A stretch of 39,545 nucleotides of DNA from DATNIC01 sp035604635 (GCA_035604635.1 DATNIC010000136.1:1-39545), one strand, 5' to 3'; counted from the first letter of the stretch, positions 8,050 to 16,022 are shown. Numbers and translations are program-made. Notes: a model not told the origin generated them from the letters alone.

Positions 8050-9005
8050 CCGCTTACATCGCGCGACGACTGGCCGGCGCGATCCCGCTGCTGCTGCTCA
8101 TCAGCCTGATCTCCTACGGTCTGATGGGACTGGCGCCGGGCGGTCCAACCGCCATCCTCTCGCAGCAGGCCCGTTCCCTGACACCTGCGGCACGGCATGC
8201 CTATGAGGTTGCGCTTGGACTCGACAAGCCATGGTACGTGCAATACTTCTACTGGCTCAAAGAGCTCATCGTCCACGGAAGCCTCGGCAATTCGTTCGTC
8301 GATCAGCGCCCAGTCCTCGCAAGGATAGCGGAGAAGCTGCCGATCACCGTCGAGCTCCTGAGCTTGGCGCTCCTGCTCACCTTGGTCATCGCCATTCCGA
8401 TCGGCATCCGCGCCGCGGTAAAGCGAGATTCGTTCTTCGACAATGCTTCAACCGCCATCGCGCTGATCGGTTACGGCGTCCCCGTCTTTTGGCTCGGCAT
8501 CCTCCTCATCGACGTCTTTGCGATGCACCTGCGCTGGCTCCCCGGCTCCGGGATCAACTCGGTTGGGCGCGAAGGCGACCCGCTCGATCTCTTGCGGCAT
8601 CTCATTTTGCCGGCGTTCACTTTGGCGATCGTGAGCGTCGCCGGCTGGCTGCGCTATCAGCGCGCCTCGATGCTCGACGTGCTCGACGAGCCCTACGTGC
8701 AGACGGCCCGCAGTAAAGGACTTCCCGAGCGGGTCGTCTTGTACCGTCACGCGTTGCGCAACGCTCTGCTCCCGATGATCACGCTACTCGGTTTGCAGCT
8801 TCCCGGGCTCGTCGGCGGCGCGTATTTCGTCGAATACATCTTTTCGATCCCCGGGATGGGGTATCTGGGAATCAACTCGATTTTTCAGCGCGACTACCCG
8901 ACCGTCATGGGGATCACGATGCTGTCCGCGCTGATGGTCATCCTCGGCAATCTCCTTGCGGACGTGCTCTATGGGGCAGCCGATCCGCGGATCCGTTACG
9001 ACTGA
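8031..9005 (+). CDS. ABC transporter permease, DppB/OppB type
   Basis: A 324-residue inner-membrane permease with the usual first helix after YIARRLAGAIPLLLLISLISY, the periplasmic loop, and the EAA motif region ARSKGLPERVVLYRHALRNALLPM (residues about 225-250), where the ATPase docks. The C-terminal end VLYGAADPRIRYD is typical of DppB. Two starts are possible: TTG 8031, overlapping the binding-protein gene by 19 nt, or CTG 8046, overlapping its stop as CTGA. I give the longer form. It pairs with the next permease. No ATPase gene follows, so this importer must borrow one encoded elsewhere. Confidence 0.9.
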   Translation: METRPLTAYIARRLAGAIPLLLLISLISYGLMGLAPGGPTAILSQQARSLTPAARHAYEVALGLDKPWYVQYFYWLKELIVHGSLGNSFVDQRPVLARIAEKLPITVELLSLALLLTLVIAIPIGIRAAVKRDSFFDNASTAIALIGYGVPVFWLGILLIDVFAMHLRWLPGSGINSVGREGDPLDLLRHLILPAFTLAIVSVAGWLRYQRASMLDVLDEPYVQTARSKGLPERVVLYRHALRNALLPMITLLGLQLPGLVGGAYFVEYIFSIPGMGYLGINSIFQRDYPTVMGITMLSALMVILGNLLADVLYGAADPRIRYD

Positions 9006-9847
9006 TGCGCTTCGCGCAGCGTTACTTCAGGCGACCTGCGTCGCTGCTCGGCGTCGCAATCGTGTCGCTCATCGCGGCCGTCGCAATCCTCGGACCGATG
9101 GTCGTTCCATACTCTCCCATCGCTATTTCGCACGTGCTACTGGGGGCGCCGCAGCCGCCGTCGCTGGCGCATCCACTCGGAACGGATATTCTCGGACGCG
9201 ACGAGCTCGCCCGTGCGATGGTTGGTGCGCGAATCTCGCTCACCGTCGGGATCGCAGCGATGATCATCGCAATTGTCGTAGGTACGCTCTACGGCGCGAT
9301 CGCGGGCGCTGCGGGCGGCGTTGCCGACGCCGTTCTGATGCGCATCGTCGATGCGCTGCTCTCGTTTCCTACGTTTTTCCTCGTCATCGCCGTCGAAGCG
9401 CTCACCAATAAGTTCGCGCTCGGCATCATCATCTTGGTCATCGGGCTACTCTCGTGGATGGGCGTCGCGCGGCTGGTGCGCGCCGAAGTGCTCTCGCTGC
9501 GAGAACGCGACTTCGTCGCCGCCGCACAAGCGCTCGGCGCCAGCCCCGAGCGCGTCCTCTTGCGCCACTTGATCCCAAATTCGCTCGCGCCGGTGATCGT
9601 CGCCGCGTCGTTTGCCGTCGGCGACAACATCCTCACGGAGGCGGGGCTCTCTTTCCTTGGACTGGGCGTGCAGATCCCGACCCCGTCGTGGGGCAACATG
9701 CTCCAGGACGCGCTCCTCCCGGCAGTACGATCGGCGTGGTGGCTCGTCGCAACGCCGGGCGTGCTGATCGTCCTGACGCTCTTCGGCTTTACACTGATCG
9801 GCGACGGCTTGTCGTATGCGCTCGGCTCATCATCGACGCGCCGCTAG
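9005..9847 (+). CDS. ABC transporter permease, DppC/OppC type
   Basis: A 280-residue membrane permease. Visible: the DppC N-terminal helix, the LAHPLGTDILGRDELARAMVGARISL motif (residues about 57-80), the EAA motif DFVAAAQALGASPERVLLRHLIPNS (about 168-192) and SFLGLGVQIPTPSWGNML near residue 217, all family hallmarks. ATG 9005 overlaps the last base of the DppB stop (TGATG), indicating coupled translation. The operon ends here, followed by a convergent binding-protein gene only 13 nt away. I see no clear terminator hairpin between them. Confidence 0.92.
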   Translation: MRFAQRYFRRPASLLGVAIVSLIAAVAILGPMVVPYSPIAISHVLLGAPQPPSLAHPLGTDILGRDELARAMVGARISLTVGIAAMIIAIVVGTLYGAIAGAAGGVADAVLMRIVDALLSFPTFFLVIAVEALTNKFALGIIILVIGLLSWMGVARLVRAEVLSLRERDFVAAAQALGASPERVLLRHLIPNSLAPVIVAASFAVGDNILTEAGLSFLGLGVQIPTPSWGNMLQDALLPAVRSAWWLVATPGVLIVLTLFGFTLIGDGLSYALGSSSTRR

Positions 9848-9860
9848 AAACCCCACAAAC

Positions 9861-10904
9861 TCAGCTGCGTCCGGGTTTATAGGCCCCGAGCGTCTTCACC
9901 GCGGCGTCTGCGAAGCTCGTGTCGACGACCTGGCTCATCGCCACGTCGCTCGTCAGCAATCCGTGCTGCTTGTAGATGTCGTAGTCTTCCGCGAGGCTCT
10001 TTACGTTGACGCGCCCGTTCGGATCGATGCTCGCTGCCCACATCTCGCGCAGGATCTGCTTGTCGACCTTTAGCCCGTCGCTATAGATATCGATCGCCTC
10101 AGCGGCCGCCGGTCCGGTCATGTGACCGCCGCGCACCGCGTCGTTGTAAAAGCGAATGGCGCGAACATATGCGACCATCCAACGCTTGGCAACGTCCGGT
10201 CTTTTGTCGATAAACGGGCCGCCGAAAACGACCGTCGTGATTTGCTCGCCCGGATAGAACGCGTCCGCACCGCAGATGCGGACTGCGTAGCCGGCCTTCA
10301 CCGCTTGACTCGACCACGGCTCAAGCCCGATCGCGGCGTCGATCGAACCGTTGCGAAAGGCGACCACCTGATCGGAGAAACTCAGGAAGATATGATCGAG
10401 GTCGTCGTATTTGATGTGGCCTTTCTCGCAGGCTTTGACCAGTTGACACAACGGTGAAGCGCCTTTGGCCGGCTCAGCGACCTTCATGCCCTTAAGATCG
10501 GCGTAGGATTTGTACTTGCCGTTGGTGACGAGGTCTTTGCGTACCATTAGGTTCGAGAAGCCGTAGCCCGGAGGGTCGGAGCCGCGGTCGGCTACGATCT
10601 TGATCACGATCCCACGCGCGATCGCGTTGTACAAGCCCGCCGACGGAGCGCCGCCGCCGACGTCGATTTGCCCGGTCCCAAGCGAGGGCGTCATGAGGGC
10701 GGCCGCGTCGAAATTGATGAAGTTCGCTTTGATCCCGGCGTCGCGGAAGTAACCCTTGCGCTCCGCGATGAGGAACGGTCCGTCTGCCACGCTGTTCACC
10801 GAGCCGATATTCACGGTATCGAGATTTTGACTCGACGCCGTGGAGACGATGCTGCTCGAAAGCGCGACGGATCCGACTTGTGCAACGAACGCAGAACGCT
10901 TCAT
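9861..10904 (-). CDS. NMT1/SsuA-type ABC substrate-binding protein (orphan)
   Basis: A 347-residue exported binding protein. The leader MKRSAFVAQVGSVALSSSIVSTASS looks like a Sec signal. The mature part has the NMT1/THI5/SsuA-TauA fold signature: VNIGSVNSVADGPFLIAERKGYF (residues about 31-53), GTGQIDVGGGAPSAGLYNA and LKGMKVAEPAKGASPLCQLV. These proteins bind thiamine precursors, sulfonates, nitrate or aromatic acids. GGAGG 5 nt before ATG 10904 is a good ribosome binding site. It is the last gene of the nrdR-to-rcnA strand run, 11 nt after the metal exporter. No cognate permease or ATPase is present, so the ligand is not inferable. Confidence 0.85.
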   Translation of the reverse strand: MKRSAFVAQVGSVALSSSIVSTASSQNLDTVNIGSVNSVADGPFLIAERKGYFRDAGIKANFINFDAAALMTPSLGTGQIDVGGGAPSAGLYNAIARGIVIKIVADRGSDPPGYGFSNLMVRKDLVTNGKYKSYADLKGMKVAEPAKGASPLCQLVKACEKGHIKYDDLDHIFLSFSDQVVAFRNGSIDAAIGLEPWSSQAVKAGYAVRICGADAFYPGEQITTVVFGGPFIDKRPDVAKRWMVAYVRAIRFYNDAVRGGHMTGPAAAEAIDIYSDGLKVDKQILREMWAASIDPNGRVNVKSLAEDYDIYKQHGLLTSDVAMSQVVDTSFADAAVKTLGAYKPGRS

Positions 10905-10915
10905 GTGACCTCCAC

Positions 10916-11641
10916 CTAAATCGTCAGGAGCGAGTAGACGCCCACGAGCGCGACGACCAGACCGCTGAGGACCTCGCCGTACCGTTCGAGCGCGCCGAAC
11001 GAGACGCGCTGGAGGCCCGCAATCGCGGAGACCGACGTCACGACGTACGTAGCGATCGTCGAGACCGCGAAGACGACGGCCATCACTGCCAGCAAGGCCG
11101 CCCCGTGCGTCGAGGCGGCCAGGAAGGCGGGCAGCCCTTCAAACATCGGCGAGGAGCCGAGGATCAACACAAGCGCAGTCCGGCCTGCGATCGCATGCCC
11201 ATGCTCGTGCATTATGGCTGCTCCCGAAGGGCTCACGTGTAAGTCGTGATGCTCGTGCCAATGGACGTGCTGCGTTCCGTCGTTGTGCCCGTGCAGGTGC
11301 GCATGCCCTTGGTGCTCGTGATCGCTCCCCGCGCGAACCTCTTGCCAGCCGCCGTAAGCGATCCAGAGTCCGAAGGCGATCAAAGCACCGGCCGCGACGA
11401 GATTGACCACATAGCCGTAACGCGACGCGATGGTCGCGCCAAGCACCCACAACACGATTCCGAATGCAAGCGTCGAGGTGACGTGTCCGAACCCCGCGAG
11501 TGCGGCCGCGCGCGCGGTCTGCAAGCGCGTCCAGCCTTGCTGGCGACCAACGACGACGATCGGCCCCCAATGATCGGGGACCAGCGTGTGCAAGACGCCA
11601 ACCGCGGCGACGGCGACGACGAGGACCCACGCAGTCGTCAT
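10916..11641 (-). CDS. Nickel/cobalt exporter-like membrane protein (RcnA/HupE-type)
   Basis: A 241-residue membrane protein. The first helix carries HTLVPDHW (residues about 18-25), the His-x4-Asp-His motif of NiCoT/RcnA proteins that binds the metal. Between the third and fourth helices lies a His-rich loop (about residues 108-148, with repeated HEH, HGH, HWHEHH), as in RcnA. A later helix has LGSSPMFEGLPAF, corresponding to the family's second conserved region. This suggests export or transport of Ni2+, Co2+ or another divalent metal across the inner membrane. It is 6 nt downstream of hemQ; a link with iron/heme metal balance is only a guess. Confidence 0.75.
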   Translation of the reverse strand: MTTAWVLVVAVAAVGVLHTLVPDHWGPIVVVGRQQGWTRLQTARAAALAGFGHVTSTLAFGIVLWVLGATIASRYGYVVNLVAAGALIAFGLWIAYGGWQEVRAGSDHEHQGHAHLHGHNDGTQHVHWHEHHDLHVSPSGAAIMHEHGHAIAGRTALVLILGSSPMFEGLPAFLAASTHGAALLAVMAVVFAVSTIATYVVTSVSAIAGLQRVSFGALERYGEVLSGLVVALVGVYSLLTI

Positions 11642-11647
11642 AGGCGC

Positions 11648-12520
11648 CTACCGCAGCGCCGCCTCGGTTGAAACGTCGCTTTCAAGCAATCGCGGCGATC
11701 CGTCGCCATTCAAGAAGCGCGGCAACTCGACCGCCGAGAACTGCATCCCGGTGTAAAATTTGCCGAAGGCTGCATACTTCGCGCTCGCTTCATCGAAGCG
11801 CATCTCGTAGATCAGCTTCTTGAAAATTAACGGATCGTCGGCGTAGAGATCGACGCCCCACTCCCAATCATCGAACCCGATCGAACCCGAGATCACCTGC
11901 GTGACGAGTCCATGGAACGAGCGCCCGACCTTGCCGTGCTCGACCATCAGTTTGGCGCGCTCTTCGAACGGGAGCGTGTACCAGTTTACGGTCTCACCAC
12001 GCTTTTTGTCCATCGGGTAAAAGCAGACGTAACGGCGGCGCGGAATCTTCGCCCACAGGCGCGCCGCATTGCGCGGATTCTTCTCTTCTTCGGCCAAGAG
12101 CGCGTCGAACGCTCCGTTCCATTCTTCCGAGTGCGGCTTGTGGTCACGCTTGCGCAACTCGGCGTGGATGCGGCCCGTCGCCTCGTACAGCCCCAGCTCC
12201 AAAATGGAGACGTACGACGCCTGCGTCTCCAGGTAATCGGCCAGCCGAAGCCGTTCGACATGCGTCTGGACTTCGCCGAGCGCATCGAACGACTTCGCGT
12301 AGTGCGTCAACATCAAATCGCCCTTGTGCCCCAGGATCTGCGCGAGGCCGCAGTCACCATCCCGGTCTGCCGCAAGGTCGCGAAAGACCTTGACGGCCTC
12401 CATCTCGATCTCGAGCCGCTCAGACGGCGAGACCCGGCTCCACGCACGATGACGGAACCGGAACATCCGGTGCAGGATCTTCCAGCTATCGAGCGATTCA
12501 GGAACCTCAGGGTGCCGCAT
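11648..12520 (-). CDS. hemQ: Coproheme decarboxylase HemQ (chlorite dismutase family)
   Basis: A 290-residue protein of the chlorite-dismutase fold. The C-terminal half is typical of HemQ/ChdC: YPMDKKRGETVNWYTLPFEER (residues about 162-182), where the Tyr of YPM is the catalytic tyrosine, then MVEHGKVGRSFHG with the proximal heme-ligand His, and ISGSIGFDDWEWGVDLYADD followed by YEMRFDEASAKYAAFGKFYTG. Known role: peroxide-dependent double decarboxylation of coproheme III to heme b, the last step of the coproporphyrin-dependent pathway used by monoderm bacteria and several other phyla. The N-terminal about 60 residues are longer than in many homologues. Its start overlaps the panE 3' end by 14 nt. 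Confidence 0.92.
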   Translation of the reverse strand: MRHPEVPESLDSWKILHRMFRFRHRAWSRVSPSERLEIEMEAVKVFRDLAADRDGDCGLAQILGHKGDLMLTHYAKSFDALGEVQTHVERLRLADYLETQASYVSILELGLYEATGRIHAELRKRDHKPHSEEWNGAFDALLAEEEKNPRNAARLWAKIPRRRYVCFYPMDKKRGETVNWYTLPFEERAKLMVEHGKVGRSFHGLVTQVISGSIGFDDWEWGVDLYADDPLIFKKLIYEMRFDEASAKYAAFGKFYTGMQFSAVELPRFLNGDGSPRLLESDVSTEAALR

Positions 12521-13490
12521 GCCAGAGTTTTCGTCGCGTGCGCTGCATCTCCGCGCGAACTTCGGCCTCGAGCACCTCCGGATGCTCGCGGTACTTGGCC
12601 CAGAGTTGAGGCATGTGGGCGATGTCGTTGAGGACGCGAGCGTAGACGGCGTTCACCGGGGCGCGCAGGCCGGCCCCATCGGCGGCCCGCGCAACGGCGC
12701 CGTTGAGGACATCGACTTCGCTCTGATTCTTCCCGGCGCGCAGATCCAGCAACAGCGAAGGCGGCTTGCGGCCGCGGGCGCTCGCAATCCGGTTCGCTAA
12801 GACGACTCGCGCAAGCGGCGACGGCAACGTCGCAATCCCCTGCAGCGCGCGTACCGGATATCGGGGCAGGTCGATCGGGACGATCCCGAGCTTGCTCATC
12901 ACCGCGCGGACTTCACGGATCGCACGAATCTCGAGCGTGAAGATATCGCTGAAATGCACCAACCGCTCGGGGAGGACGTTCAAGATCGCGCAGGATGCGT
13001 TGGCAACGACGTTCAGCGTGAGCTTCGACCATTTGAGCGCACGGTAATCCGCGGCTGCTTTGACCGTTAGGCCGGCTGACCCGAAAGCGGCGAGCAACCA
13101 ATTGTGCGAGACCGATCCGACCGGCGCGAACGCGATCCCGCCTTCATGCGCCGCCGAAACGTGACCGTCGCGATCGCGATCGACCGGGACGGTCAGCGCG
13201 CACGCGACGACGGCGTCCGCTCCGAACGCAGCCGCCAGCTTCTCTTCGTTCCCGACGCCGTTTTGCGGCGAAACGATCGTCGTCGCCGCGGGGTCGCGCA
13301 GCGCCCGTCGCAACGTCTCGATCGCTCCGTCCGTGTCGTACGCCTTCACGGCGACGATCGCGAGCTCGGCGTCGATCGGCTGCACCGCCTCGAGATCGCG
13401 CGGCGCGTACGTGACGTTGTTTCCGATTCGCTCGAGCAGCTCGCCCAGATAGGTCCCAAGCGCGCCCGCGCCGACGATGTAAACGTTCAC
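12507..13490 (-). CDS. panE: 2-dehydropantoate 2-reductase
   Basis: A 327-residue ketopantoate reductase (ApbA/PanE family). The N-terminal Rossmann motif VGAGALGTYLGELLE (residues about 6-20) binds NADPH. The NGVG motif appears as SPQNGVGNEEKL near residue 94, the catalytic Lys in ALKWSKLTLNVVANASCAI (about 170-188) and the C-terminal substrate residues in LRAGKNQSEVDVLNGAV (about 265-281). It reduces 2-dehydropantoate to pantoate for coenzyme A synthesis. Its ATG overlaps the dut stop by 4 nt, and its 3' end overlaps hemQ. Confidence 0.9.
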   Translation of the reverse strand: MNVYIVGAGALGTYLGELLERIGNNVTYAPRDLEAVQPIDAELAIVAVKAYDTDGAIETLRRALRDPAATTIVSPQNGVGNEEKLAAAFGADAVVACALTVPVDRDRDGHVSAAHEGGIAFAPVGSVSHNWLLAAFGSAGLTVKAAADYRALKWSKLTLNVVANASCAILNVLPERLVHFSDIFTLEIRAIREVRAVMSKLGIVPIDLPRYPVRALQGIATLPSPLARVVLANRIASARGRKPPSLLLDLRAGKNQSEVDVLNGAVARAADGAGLRAPVNAVYARVLNDIAHMPQLWAKYREHPEVLEAEVRAEMQRTRRKLWHAAP

Positions 13491-13939
13491 GTGCTCCCAA
13501 AACCGCCCGATCCGCGCTTCGTCGGAGAAAGCCCGTTGACCGTTTCGAAACGCGCCTGCGCGACCGGTGCGACGACCATCTGCGCGATCCGATCGCCACG
13601 TCGAACGGTGAAAGGTTCGCTTCCCAAGTTGATCATGAGGATGCCGACCGCGCCGCGATAATCCGAATCGATCGTACCCGGAGTATTGAGTAAGGTAACG
13701 CCGGAACGCAGCGCGAGCCCGCTGCGCGGCCGGACCTGCACTTCGTAGCCGGGCGGGACCGCGAGTGAAAAGCCTGCCGGTATGAGCGCGCGCTCGCCGG
13801 GAGCGAGGACGACGTCCTCCCGGATGGCCGCTGCAACATCGGCGCCCGCTGCGCCCGCCGTCATGTAAGTCGGCAGATCGAGACCGTCGCTTTCCGGTAG
13901 TCGCATGACTTCAATGCGGACGTCACCTTGGGACGTCAC
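13487..13939 (-). CDS. dut: Deoxyuridine 5'-triphosphate nucleotidohydrolase
   Basis: A 150-residue trimeric-type dUTPase, which turns dUTP into dUMP and pyrophosphate. All five conserved motifs can be seen: AGAAGADVAAAI (1), VRPRSGLALRSG (2), TIDSDYRGAVGILMINLG (3, with the uracil/deoxyribose pocket and catalytic Asp), RRGDRIAQMVV (4) and the Gly-rich C-terminal arm RGSGGFGST (5). The start is GTG 13939, overlapping the nrdR stop as GTGA. Being next to nrdR, it belongs to a nucleotide-metabolism pair, with NrdR controlling dNTP supply and Dut removing dUTP. Confidence 0.96.
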   Translation of the reverse strand: MTSQGDVRIEVMRLPESDGLDLPTYMTAGAAGADVAAAIREDVVLAPGERALIPAGFSLAVPPGYEVQVRPRSGLALRSGVTLLNTPGTIDSDYRGAVGILMINLGSEPFTVRRGDRIAQMVVAPVAQARFETVNGLSPTKRGSGGFGST

Positions 13940-14382
13940 TTTGCCAAGAGATCTCGAAGCTCGGCTTGGAAGCTCTCGACGTCCCGGAACGAACGGTACA
14001 CGCTCGCGAAGCGGATGTACGCGACTTTGTCGAGCGCCTTGAGCGCCTCCATGACCTTCTCGCCGATCAAGGTCGAGGCGACTTCGCTCTCACCACGGGA
14101 AAACAGATCGCGCTCGAGCGCGGCAACGACCTCTTCGAGCGCAGCGTCCGCGATCGGCCGCTTCTCGCACGCACGGCGCAGGCCGCTCAAGATCTTGTCG
14201 CGGTTGTATTGCTCGCGCCGGCCGTCCTTTTTGACGACGAACAGCCGCGGCGCTTCCATACGCTCGTAGGTGGTGAAGCGATGTTTGCACGAGAGGCACT
14301 CACGCCGGCGGCGGACGACGCTCTCGTCGTCGCGGGAGTCGACGACGCGCGTCTCGCTCTTACGACAGGTGGGACAGATCAG
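13936..14382 (-). CDS. nrdR: Transcriptional repressor NrdR (CTG start proposed)
   Basis: An ATP-cone repressor of ribonucleotide-reductase genes. The first ATG (14259) gives only 107 residues and omits the DNA-binding domain. Reading upstream in frame supplies a complete NrdR N-terminus: ICPTC, SETRVVDSRDD, VVRRRRECLSCKHRFTTYER, i.e. the four-Cys zinc ribbon and the usual RRRREC and RFTTYE motifs. NrdR normally begins M-x-C-P-x-C, so CTG at 14380-14382 fits exactly as initiator; no ATG, GTG or TTG is available in frame. GAGG lies 10 nt upstream of that codon. Length is then 148 residues, normal for NrdR. The ATP-cone follows with LFVVKKDGRREQYNRDKILSGLRRACEKR. Followed by dut with a 4-nt overlap. 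Confidence 0.9.
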   Translation of the reverse strand: MICPTCRKSETRVVDSRDDESVVRRRRECLSCKHRFTTYERMEAPRLFVVKKDGRREQYNRDKILSGLRRACEKRPIADAALEEVVAALERDLFSRGESEVASTLIGEKVMEALKALDKVAYIRFASVYRSFRDVESFQAELRDLLAK

Positions 14383-14407
14383 GGGCCGGATGCCTCGTTC
14401 TATGGGA

Positions 14408-14431
14408 ACGGCCCCAATATGTTGGGGCCGT
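14408..14431 (-). promoter_or_regulatory. Perfect hairpin in the nrdR leader
   Basis: A perfect 10-bp inverted repeat (ACGGCCCCAA / TTGGGGCCGT) with a 4-nt loop. It lies between the proposed nrdR promoter and its CTG start, so it would form the extreme 5' end of the nrdR-dut-panE transcript. No T-run follows on either strand, which argues against a simple terminator. A role in mRNA stability or regulation is inference; it could also end transcription of the upstream zinc-ribbon gene inefficiently. Confidence 0.6.
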
Positions 14432-14435
14432 TACC

Positions 14436-14464
14436 AGTATAGAACACAAGGGCACGAGTCGTAA
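14436..14464 (-). promoter_or_regulatory. Putative sigma70-type promoter of the nrdR operon
   Basis: Read on the minus strand, a -10 hexamer TATACT (14436-14441) is preceded by a 17-nt spacer and a weak -35 TTACGA (14459-14464). The predicted transcription start falls near 14429, at the foot of the hairpin. The -10 is good and the -35 is poor. I found no NrdR-box palindrome here. Confidence 0.45.
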
Positions 14465-14481
14465 AATCGTGCTTCCCTGTC

Positions 14482-14631
14482 CTAAGACGCTGCTCCGATC
14501 TTGAACATCTTGGTGCCGCATTGGGGGCACTTGCCCTCAGTTGCGGGGCGGCCGTTCTTCATCGTAATCTGGACCGCGTCTTTCATCTCGCGCTTCGTCT
14601 TGCACTTGACGCAGTATGCTTGCGCTGCCAT
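14482..14631 (-). CDS. Small zinc-ribbon protein (DUF5679-like)
   Basis: A 49-residue protein with two Cys pairs, YCVKCKTKREM near the N-terminus and GKCPQCGTKMFKI near the C-terminus, separated by ITMKNGRPATE. The pattern matches the conserved small DUF5679-type zinc ribbons found across many bacterial phyla; function is not known. A good ribosome binding site (GAGAGGG) precedes ATG 14631. It lies about 100 nt upstream of nrdR on the same strand and diverges from dprA. Confidence 0.8.
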   Translation of the reverse strand: MAAQAYCVKCKTKREMKDAVQITMKNGRPATEGKCPQCGTKMFKIGAAS

Positions 14632-14711
14632 TACCCTCTCTCCGTGGTCGGGCGGTTTTTACGGCCGTTCGAGCCCCCTAGACGCACGGCCCCCTAGCGT
14701 GAAGGGCAGGC

Positions 14712-15596
14712 ATGGAGACTGGGGAGCCCACCTACGTCCCGGCCGGCGACCTCGACGGCCTCTCGGCTGGACGGACCGGCGGGCTGCGGCTTGCCGGCCT
14801 CTACGTCCAAGGGAGCCTCGCGGCGCTCTCGGGGCCGACCGTCGCGGTCGTCGGGACCCGGGCGCCCAGCGATGCGGGGCGGAGGCTCGCCCAACGCCTC
14901 GCGGAGGGCTTGGGGCGCGCCGGCATCTGCGTGATCTCGGGCCTTGCCCTGGGGATCGACTCGGCGGCGCACAGGGGTGCGCTGGCGGCCGGTGCGCCGA
15001 CGATCGGCGTGCTTGGCGGAGGCCACGCGTGCTTTTATCCGTCCGCGAATCGCGGGCTCGCCGAAACGATCGTAGCCGGCGGAGGCGCGGTCGTCTCACC
15101 GTTCGCGCCGCGGCATCCCGCGCGGCCGGCGCAATTCTTGCAGCGCAACGCCCTTATCGCCGCACTCGCCGACGCGGTTGTCGTCGTTGAGGCGGCCGCG
15201 CGCAGCGGTTCACTCAATACCGCCGCCTGGGCCGCCGACGCGGGAAAGCCGGTGATGGCGTTTCCGGGCGACGTCGATCGCGCGAAAGTGGCGGGCTGCC
15301 TTGCCCTCATACGGGACGGCGCGCTGCTGGTACGCGATATCGACGACGTCGTCGCGGCGCTTCCGTCGTTCGGCACGATACCTGCAGCAATCACGTCGCG
15401 ATGCGCATACGAACCGCAAAGCGAGCTCGAGCGCCGCCTCCTGCGTGCGCTGCACGACGCCGAATGCGACGTCGACGCGTTACTCGCCGGGATCGATCAC
15501 GATCCCGGGCACGTCCTCGCGGCTCTCGCCGATCTCGAGCTCGCCGGCGCGATCGAGCGGCGCGGCGGAAGGTCTTATGCGCTCGCCAAAGCGTGA
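14712..15596 (+). CDS. dprA: DNA-processing protein DprA
   Basis: A 294-residue DprA/Smf protein. In natural transformation DprA loads RecA onto incoming single-stranded DNA. The extended Rossmann core is visible: TVAVVGTRAPSDAGRRLA (residues about 43-60), ICVISGLALGIDSAAHRGAL (about 72-91), TIGVLGGGHACFYPSANRGL and AVVVVEAAARSGSLNTAAWAADAGKPVMAFPG. A C-terminal winged-helix domain follows (about 230-290, with ERRLLRAL and LADLELAGAIERRGGRSYAL). The N-terminal SAM-like extension of some DprA proteins is missing. It starts a + strand operon with rlmH 3 nt downstream and then argS. Confidence 0.95.
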   Translation: METGEPTYVPAGDLDGLSAGRTGGLRLAGLYVQGSLAALSGPTVAVVGTRAPSDAGRRLAQRLAEGLGRAGICVISGLALGIDSAAHRGALAAGAPTIGVLGGGHACFYPSANRGLAETIVAGGGAVVSPFAPRHPARPAQFLQRNALIAALADAVVVVEAAARSGSLNTAAWAADAGKPVMAFPGDVDRAKVAGCLALIRDGALLVRDIDDVVAALPSFGTIPAAITSRCAYEPQSELERRLLRALHDAECDVDALLAGIDHDPGHVLAALADLELAGAIERRGGRSYALAKA

Positions 15597-15599
15597 TGG

Positions 15600-16022
15600 A
15601 TGCACGTTCGCTTGATCGCCGTCGGCCGCTTGCGCGAGCCGTATATCGTCTCCGCCGCAGAGGACTTTCGGGCGCGCTTGCGCCCCTATCACCGGCTCGA
15701 GGAGATCGAGGTGCGCTCCGACGATGCAATCCTGCGGCACGTCGAACCGGGCGACGAGGTATGGTTGCTCGAACGAACCGGGACGCAGCTATCGAGCGAA
15801 GGACTGGCGCGCAAGCTCGAGGCGATGCAAACCCACGGGCATTCGCGCTTGACCCTCATCGTCGCCGGGGCATACGGAGCTCCGGCCGGCGTCGTCGAGC
15901 GCGCCGCCTTCTTGTGGTCACTCTCCGAGTTGACGTTCTTGCACGAGTGGGCGCGGGTCATCGTGCTGGAGCAACTCTACCGCGCGGCGAAGATCATAAG
16001 GAATGAACCCTATCACCACTGA
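15600..16022 (+). CDS. rlmH: 23S rRNA (pseudouridine1915-N3)-methyltransferase RlmH
   Basis: A 140-residue SPOUT methyltransferase that methylates pseudouridine 1915 in helix 69 of 23S rRNA, acting on the assembled 70S ribosome. Visible: VRLIAVGRLREPYI at the N-terminus, DEVWLLERTGTQLSSEGLA (about 52-70), LIVAGAYGAP (about 86-95, the knot that binds SAM) and the C-terminal FLHEWARVIVLEQLYRAAKIIRNEPYHH, the highly conserved RlmH ending. It sits between dprA and argS, with a 20-nt overlap into argS. Confidence 0.96.
   Translation: MHVRLIAVGRLREPYIVSAAEDFRARLRPYHRLEEIEVRSDDAILRHVEPGDEVWLLERTGTQLSSEGLARKLEAMQTHGHSRLTLIVAGAYGAPAGVVERAAFLWSLSELTFLHEWARVIVLEQLYRAAKIIRNEPYHH

Noticed and set aside
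14408..14431. The nrdR leader hairpin as a rho-independent terminator
   Set aside because: No T-run follows on either strand and a promoter appears to lie directly upstream of it.
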